From Saposhnikovia divaricata (taxonomy: Eukaryota; Streptophyta; Magnoliopsida; Apiales; Apiaceae): a stretch of DNA of 64,000 nt. A program made the position numbers and the translations under genes. Shown one piece after another: positions 57,438 to 64,000 of the stretch. The stretch's first letter is position 1; every line of letters starts with the position of its first letter. The DNA is taken from the NCBI GenBank assembly GCA_036435485.1, contig CM071596.1, forward strand, positions 11,746,001 to 11,810,000. Direction: 5' to 3'. The notes under the pieces are model-generated. The model saw only the letters and a list, made by a program, of their open reading frames with translations. It was not told the DNA's origin and searched no databases.

Positions 57438-60400
57438 TACTATTATATAAAAGCCAAAATATTAAAAGTTTGGTCGGTCGGTAAGAACGAAACCTATTGA
57501 TTTTACTTATTTACCCTTACATAATTACATATAAAATACATCCTATTTGTGACGCCTCGACCCCGGTTTGATTTCCTTTGGAAAGAAACCGGCCCGAGGG
57601 TCCGCCAAAACTACATCTCAACCTGTTTAACTTGCTAAAATCTTAAAACTTTACATCTCAAACTATTTTCCACAAATTTACACAACCATCAGGAACTTCG
57701 TTCCATCTTAAGTCGAATGACTATCTCAATGATTACACAAATTCAAATCACAACTTTTCACAAAAGTCTACCTCACAAAAATAATGTCACACACAACGCA
57801 TCTCAACCACTATCTACAATATACTACAATCTATATGACCACAAGTCAACTTTGACCTAACTTACCTCGAATCAACATACAACCAAAGTCCACAATAAGT
57901 GCTTCAACCAAGTCGATCTACAAACTCCAATAAGATATACTTACAACCACCGCTATCCAAGCAGCCCTACGATTCTCCAATCCACCTCTTCAAAACCTAA
58001 ACGTGTATCATCAAAGATCTTCAATAACATATTCTCAAGAATAAATGTACTCATATCTTCACAAAGCAACATGACCTTAGAATGATCAAATTCTACAACT
58101 CAATACATTCCTAAAATTATCTACTAAAATCAATCACGCATTCTTAGGTCTAAGTGGATGTCCTTCCTACAGAAAATTGGACATGACCTTCTCGTAAAAT
58201 GGACATTCCCTAGTGTAAAAACACCTCAAATCAGTCCAAGATATCCACAAACAATCCACGACATCAATCAATACCCAACTCCATCTCTACCCACAATTCA
58301 TATATCATTTTCAACTATTACTCCTTTGAAATTCTAAGTCAAAACACTAACCACCATTTCAATATATACCATACTTGACAACCAACTAGATAAGACCAAA
58401 ACTAACAACTTTCATTCTTTTAAGAACATCAAATAAGGTCGTTAACCCTTTCAAAATAACTCACCAAAACAGGCCGATAAACTGGAAAACACAAAATGCA
58501 ATTGCGTACTATTTACTCTAACATTTTTCATAAATCGAAAAATAATCATTTTAATACCAAACTTTCCAAGTTTCATCTTAACTGTCAATTAAACCTACCA
58601 TAAAAATTTCAAAGAAAAAATCATCATTTATCCAAGTAAACCGAATGCTCAAACTTGCGATAAAACACGGAAATTTTCTGCGCCGCACGATCTTTACTAA
58701 AACAGACATAACTTTTTACTCGTTAATCCATTCGACGCCAAATTAGCGTCCAAACAAACTAGAAATCATAAGCAACAAATTCCACACCTACCCACTACCT
58801 AGAACAAGGAACCAGAACAAGGCACCAGCAGTCACGAATTAACAGAGAAGCACAGACAGTTTCCATGAATAAAAACACAAAATTTAAAGTTAATAATCGA
58901 AGATTATACCTCCACGAAGCTCCAAACTCCGATCTAAGCCACCACGAGATCAAATCAAGTTCTAAATAAGTTCCCCCAAATACCTACTCTCCTCCTTCAT
59001 CTTCTTTCATGGCTGAAATAAGCAAGTAAGGATGGGAAGATCATGGCTTCATCTTCTTCTTCTCTCTTTCTCTCTTCTCTTCTCTTTTCTTTTATCTTTT
59101 TTTCTCTCCCTCTTTCTTCTTCTTCCATGGCTGATTTTTGTTTTTGATGAAATGGGGGAGATGATGACTTATCCTCTTTCTAAATATCTAGCTAGAAAAA
59201 AGACCAAAATACCCTTCTTTCTACTATTTATCCATATTTCGATAATTTCATCTCTTTATTCCACTTATAATTGTTTTATCAAAACAATTATCCACTTACT
59301 TCTCAAAATAAATTCTACTTCTTAACTTTATAAAATAAAGTTATCAAATCTCTGAAATCTCATATTTTCAATAATTACGAGTCTACCTGTAAATTTCCGA
59401 AAATAAATCCCAATAATCATCTATCGTCAAATAATCCATATTTGACATAATACTTCCATCCTTAACCAATAAAAGAAATTATTCCTCAAAATCCACCACT
59501 TATTTTCTCGATCTCTAATTTCTTCATTATTCTCAAAATGATTCAAAATTTAATTGCAATAAATCTTATTCCAAATAAAATAATCAAAATTAATATCTTC
59601 GAAATCGGGGTGTTACACTATTAACTAATCAATTTCATTTTTCACGTTAAACATACTATCTTTTCCATTTTTCAATAACTAAATAATTTTCTTTTTCATG
59701 TAAAATATAATATCTTTTACATTTTATCTAATTAAAATTTCTTCCTTACTACTCAAATTCCTTTTTCAGGTTAAACATATTACCTTTTCTATTTTTCAAT
59801 TACTAAATAATTTCTTTTTTAGGTAAAATACAATATCTTTTATATTTTATCTAACTAAAATTTTTCCTTTTTTAAAAACACTACAAGTAATTTTGTTTAA
59901 TAAAATAACATAATTAAATTATAATTACTATTAACTAATAAATTATCTTTTTGAGTCAAAACACGTTATCTTTTCTCTTTTATTTAACTAAAATATCTCA
60001 TTTTCCAATTATATCACCGGCAGTTATCTTTTTCAGCCAAACTATATTACCGTTTCTCTTTTCTACGACTAAAATATCTCTTTTTCCAATTATATCATGG
60101 GCGGTTCTATTTAATAAAAATAATAATAATATTATAATACTAATAATTAACCAATTACCTTTTCAGCTAAAACGTATCATTTTTTGTAATTAAATTTCCT
60201 TTTCTATAAATATCACGGGCAACATTAATTTCTCATTTTCTAAAACCACCACGAGCAATTTCATTTAGTAAAATAACATAATTAAATTTTAATTACTATA
60301 AACTAATCAATTACCTTTTTCATCTAAAACATGTCACCTTTTTAATTTTCACGTTACCTTTTTAATTTTCTCTAACTAAAATCTCTCATTTTCCAATTAT

Positions 60401-60571
60401 ATCACGGGCAATTCTATTTAATAAAATAAAATATTAATATTATAATGCTAATAATTAACCAATTACCTTTTTCAGCTAAAATATATCATCTTTTCTATAT
60501 TTTCTAACTAAAATCCCTATTTTTTCTAGAAATATCACGTTCAACATTAATTTCTCATTTTCTAAAAACAT
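57438..60571 (+). mobile_element. second Helitron-like unit, interrupted by a solo LTR and then by a SIRE element
   Basis: Begins TACTATTATATAAAAGCCAAAATATTAAAAG immediately after the previous unit's 3' end, matching that unit's 5' end from its fifth base. It is split by the solo LTR at 57548-59617 and continues to 60571, where the SIRE LTR starts. The later part is built of diverged repeats containing TCTAACTAAAAT...ATATCACGGGCAA...TAATAAAA. Its 3' end is not in the window. Confidence 0.5.
57543..59622 (+). mobile_element. solo LTR, 2070 bp, with 5-bp TSD CTATT (Tekay/Del-like ends)
   Basis: The LTR is 57548-59617, TGTGACGCCTCGACCCCGG... to ...AAATCGGGGTGTTACA. CTATT flanks it at 57543-57547 and 59618-59622. 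There is no internal region, so it is the product of recombination between two LTRs of a former full element. The TGTGACGCC/GGGGTGTTACA ends resemble chromovirus (Tekay/Del) LTRs; the lineage is inferred. A CT-run near 59055-59130 gives a spurious hydrophobic ORF. Confidence 0.95.
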
Positions 60572-61137
60572 TGTTAGGCCGAATACACAAATTATAATAA
60601 ACTAAGTATGAGAGAATAACAATAAGTTCTTAAGTAACTTTAAAAACTGTTTGGAATTAACTTCTCTCTCAGTGATGTAAAATATCACAGAGAGTTGCTT
60701 AGGTTACAATGAAAGATATTGTATTACACGATCGATACCCTTCTAGGGTTAACCTAACTGTATTTATAAAGATATACAGCTACGTACAATCGATAATTGA
60801 TTCGCCTATAAATCAGCTATACAAATGTTATCAATTATGATTGCTACACATCTCCTAAGTCAACTCAATCTCTTTAACAGCTATCCAATCTGTAAAGATA
60901 TTGCTCCAATAATTATTTTCAATTAATCTTTAATCACCGTTGACTGGAGACGCGCTTCCTCCAGACAGTGTTTAACTAAACTCTGTCGAGCTTCCATTGT
61001 CAGCGTATAGCAAACTCTGTCAAGCTTCCAACTGTCAGAGTTTAACTAAACTCTGACTGCTTCCTGTTTCAAGTTAAACTCTGTTTTTCCCTGTAAAACT
61101 TAAACACTGATATTAACCATATCAGTTATATTTAACA
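60572..61137 (-). repeat. SIRE-like 3' LTR
   Basis: 566 bp, TGTTAGGCCGAATACAC... to ...ATCAGTTATATTTAACA in plus orientation, with TG/CA ends. It contains imperfect repeats of GTTTAACTAAACTCTG/AGCTTCC near 60970-61060. Confidence 0.85.
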
Positions 61138-61150
61138 ATCTCCCCCAACT
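61138..61150 (-). other. polypurine tract of the SIRE-like element
   Basis: The minus strand reads AGTTGGGGGAGAT directly before the LTR start TGTTAAATATAAC. It marks the plus-strand priming site and shows that the element is on the minus strand. Confidence 0.85.
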
Positions 61151-61438
61151 TGTTCATTAGTAAAAATGCACAAGTTAACAGTAATTGATGATGTCAAAAC
61201 AATTTTATACAAACACGGTGTTTATTCAAATAAGCAGAGTTTAAACTTGACTTAACAAAAATCTACAGAAAACAAGAAAATTCTTACAGACTTCAATCTC
61301 TAATCTCTTCAAGATCAGGTGTTGTTCTGAGATAGTCTATAAGCAATCTTCTCTCTGCATTTTCAAGTTCAATCTTCATAGCTTCCTTGATTTCTCTCAA
61401 CTGAGGATCACTCTCATCAGTCTGATAAATAGCAGATC

Positions 61439-63965
61439 TTAGATTTTTTTCCTCCTCATCTTATTTCCCAGTCTGATAAATTTTACTTCCTTTGACTGTG
61501 AGTTGAAATCAAGAACTGTGATTCCCAGATCAGTCTTCAGCTTTGCAGTACCCTTCTTCATTACAATGATATTTCCATTCCAGTCTCTGTACTTAGGAAC
61601 ATATCTGCTGTTACACTTCATTCCTCTAATTGCCAAATTTTGGAGCATTTTCTATCTGAGCACATTTGCAACTGATTGAGTCCTTCGACCATTCACCTTG
61701 AAAAGATACAGAACATGTTCTAGTTCTTCCCAATATTTCAAACCAATATCATGCTCACCAATTTTAAATACTGTCCCATCAACCATAAAGTATAAAAGAA
61801 AATCTTTCTTTAAACTCTTCTGATAAACTAACTGTACTGATTCCAGTCTGTCCAAACTCTCTTGAGTGACACCACGACCTGGAACAACCAGTGAAGAAGG
61901 ATCTCTAGGACCAGTATGTTGCCTTTTATCTCTGTGTGAGCCTAGACCAGCTTTATTGTTTCCAATCTTACCATACAAGGCTCTTCCATCAGTAAAATCC
62001 ATAGGAGCTCCAGATACTAGATTTGGATCATGAAGTGTTCCTTTACCAAAGACTGATTTCAACTGAGAAGATAGAGGTCTAGACACAACTTGTGTAGCAA
62101 CAGAGGTTGTGTTTTCTTTCATCTGTACAACTTGTGTAGAAACAGATGTTGTATTTGCCTTCTTTGAAATTCTTTCTTCTTCAGCAATGCTTTTCAACTT
62201 TTGCTTAGAATCTGCATCTGTTGGTTTTCTGGATACCTGCATCCTTTGATCAGTACCAACTTGTTCTTTGATTTCAATGCCTTTAAGAACAGGCTTAGCA
62301 GCTTTCCCATTTTTCTTAGACTTCCCAGATTTCAAAGCTTTCTGATGTTCTGCTAGAAACATTTTCTCTTGAGCTTGAAAATCTACAAGTGTAGGCCCCT
62401 TTTCATTCTCTTCAAAAAACATCTTAGCAGCAAACTCTTCACAGTTTGTGGATTGTCAGAGAATAACAAATCCCTTTGCTTTGAAGTACTTTGTACATTT
62501 GTATCCACTGCTAAACTTGATTTTGTAGACTTGCCAGCTTTTAAGTGAACATCAGACCTTGATCTTAACCTTCTCTCTGGATTAGTTCCTTCATCATCAA
62601 GGTCATCATTCTTTGGCTGAGTTTAAGACTGCTTACAGTTAGATTTAGATTTAGATTTAGTAACTCTAACAACTCTCTCCCCCTTTTTGACATCATCAGG
62701 GATCAAGATGGAAGTAATTAACTCAAGAGAGTTTGCAATGGATTCAATCTTGTCAGCCATCAAAGTCTGATTCTCTTCAACTTTACCCAATCTCTGAAGG
62801 ACAGTCTCTTGAGTTTTTGAGAAAGTTTGAAATATTTTGTTGTTGTCTCTCTGTAGAGTCATCTCTCTACTGACAACTTCATTTCTCAGAGATATAATTG
62901 ACTCCTGATTTTCATTAAATCTATGATTCAAGGCTTTAACCTGAATCACTGTTCCTTGCAAGCATGTCAGTATGTCTGGATTTGAAATCTTTTTAGAATT
63001 ATCCCTGAGAAACTCAGCTGCCCTTCCAGTAGGAAATATACGATCTTCCTTGTACCATTCTGCAGATTGTTTTGCCATGTATTCATTTTCAATTTCCTTT
63101 GCAGAAGGTCCAGCAAAGTCTGGCTTTTCCCCTGTTTTCAGTCCATCAGTTTGAACTTCAACATTTGGAGCAAATCCAGCTTCTACACTCTCTTCTTTAG
63201 AGGGATCATGTTCAGAATCATCAGCATCTGCAACTGAGGCAGTTTCTTCAATAAATTCTGGAATAGATTCTTCTTGAGCAATCTGTTTTTCTGGATTGGC
63301 AGAGTTTGTCTTGACAATGTCCGAGGAAACATTTTGAGCAGGCTGATCAATTTCCTCACCATGGTCTGAGATTTGATGTGCATCAGAGAATAACTCTGTG
63401 TGAGATGCAACCTCTGTTTCTTCTAGCACCACAGTATGTTGATCTGCAACACCAGTTTCAGCAGAGTTTGCAGCCATGGGTGTTGGATCTTCAATTTCAA
63501 CAGAGAATGACATGTAATTGTCATCAAACTCTTCCCTTGCAGGTAACTCAGTTCTCTCATCATTTTCAGCTGGAACCTCAGCAAGTACTGGTTCATCAAC
63601 TCTGAGTTCATGTTCTGCTATAGTAGGTTCTGTCTCAACAGTAGGAGTCTCCTTAGAGATATCCTCTGGAGCTTCAAGATTCAATTCTTCATCAGACTCT
63701 TTAATAATCAGTCTCCTCCTTTTAACTTGAGGATTCACTTTTGTTCTCTCTTCTTCTGAGATAGAATCATCTAGAGTAGATGGAGATTGAGGTCTATTTG
63801 CTCTTTCCTTCCTAGCTCTCTTTGGCCTAGAAGCTTCAGCAGTCCTGTGCTTTCTTGGTGGTCTTATAGCCCTGCTTTTCCTTGGCTTTCTTGGTTTGGA
63901 TTGTGGTTGAGGTTGAGGTTGTGAAGTAGTGGCAACAGTGGATGGAGATGTGGGTTTAGAGGTAG
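61439..63965 (-). pseudogene. SIRE-like extra ORF (env-like position), broken
   Basis: Open from about 63965, where an in-frame TAA precedes it, down to 62623. A very basic Pro/Lys/Arg segment (about 63930-63760) comes first, then a long acidic Glu/Thr/Val-rich stretch (63740-63150). A globular-looking part (SAEWYKEDRIFPTGRAAEFL) and a coiled coil (LGKVEENQTLMADKIESIAN) follow. TAA at 62623-62625 and a frame change before 62430 lead to a second part (62422-61652: LKYWEELEHVLYLFKVNGRR). After a TAG at 61652 a third part ends at 61439 (YVPKYRDWNGNIIVMKKG). The position matches the third ORF of SIRE elements, often called envelope-like. No signal peptide or membrane segment is seen, so an envelope role is not supported. 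Confidence 0.6.
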
Positions 63966-64000
63966 GTTAATTGTTTATGGTTATCTAAGGTTCAGTGTTT

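Larger units (their letters stand above)
60572..64000 (-). mobile_element. SIRE-like Ty1/copia element, 3' end only
   Basis: 3' LTR at 60572-61137, polypurine tract at 61138-61150, and a decayed ORF upstream of it in element orientation; pol would lie beyond the right edge. The extra ORF between pol and the 3' LTR and the TGTTAGGCCGAATACAC LTR start suggest the SIRE/Maximus lineage. This is inferred because no RT is in view. Confidence 0.65.

Noticed and set aside
59032..59325. Hydrophobic Leu/Phe/Ser-rich ORF that looks like a membrane protein
   Set aside because: It is the translation of a CT-rich low-complexity run inside the solo LTR; no homology-like pattern or gene context.
1..64000. 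Prokaryotic-type systems (CRISPR arrays, operons, toxin-antitoxin pairs) or rRNA/tRNA genes
   Set aside because: Introns, LTR elements and plant-type genes throughout; no regularly spaced repeat array or tRNA cloverleaf was seen apart from the tRNA-derived SINE head.

Overview
This is nuclear DNA from a flowering plant. It is AT-rich, its genes have GT-AG introns, and most of the window is nested transposable elements around one ordinary host gene. Element content and coding style suggest a eudicot with a repeat-rich genome, possibly an asterid such as an Apiales relative; that placement is inference only. No rRNA, tRNA, CRISPR array or prokaryotic feature was seen.

Layout. (1) 1-8971: a decayed minus-strand Ty1/copia element whose 5' LTR is at 8772-8971. 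It is split by a 5.2-kb Mutator-like element (MULE, 2274-7489) with about 172-bp terminal inverted repeats and a perfect 9-bp target duplication. The MULE carries a mudrA-type transposase gene and a convergent second gene for a GRF zinc finger / coiled coil / membrane protein. (2) 8972-13810: gene-poor DNA with a SINE (11287-11529) flanked by a perfect 17-bp duplication, a 41-bp tandem duplication, a doubtful gene relic and a possible MITE. (3) 13811 to about 47246: a Tat-lineage Ty3/gypsy element on the minus strand. It has gag, protease, RT, RNase H, a second archaeal-type RNase H and integrase, plus plus-strand (antisense) genes between pol and the presumed 3' LTR. The start of the longer antisense gene is split by a 22.4-kb Athila nest (15076-37481, TSD CCCAC). 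The nest holds a plus-strand Athila (copy A) whose 3' LTR is joined, without target duplication, to an inverted Athila (copy B), giving a palindrome of about 1 kb. Copy B carries a hAT-type MITE in one LTR.

(4) 47247-53356: intergenic DNA with MITEs and a Helitron-like end, then the only clear host gene: an RKL1/RLK902-type LRR receptor-like kinase (two exons, HGN in place of HRD), with a Stowaway MITE in its intron. (5) 53357-64000: more elements: a Mutator-type MITE with a 10-bp TSD, Helitron-like units in tandem, a second Stowaway, a 2.07-kb solo LTR with TSD CTATT, and the 3' end of a SIRE-like copia element (LTR 60572-61137, polypurine tract, decayed extra ORF) running off the right edge.

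How it fits together. Insertion order can be read from the nesting: Tat, then Athila A, then the copy B rearrangement, then the hAT MITE; and copia, then MULE. Decay is dominated by C-to-T stop codons, mostly CAG to TAG, as expected for silenced, cytosine-methylated elements. The least familiar coding content is the pair of antisense genes in the Tat element (15033-40384) and the GRF membrane-protein gene in the MULE.
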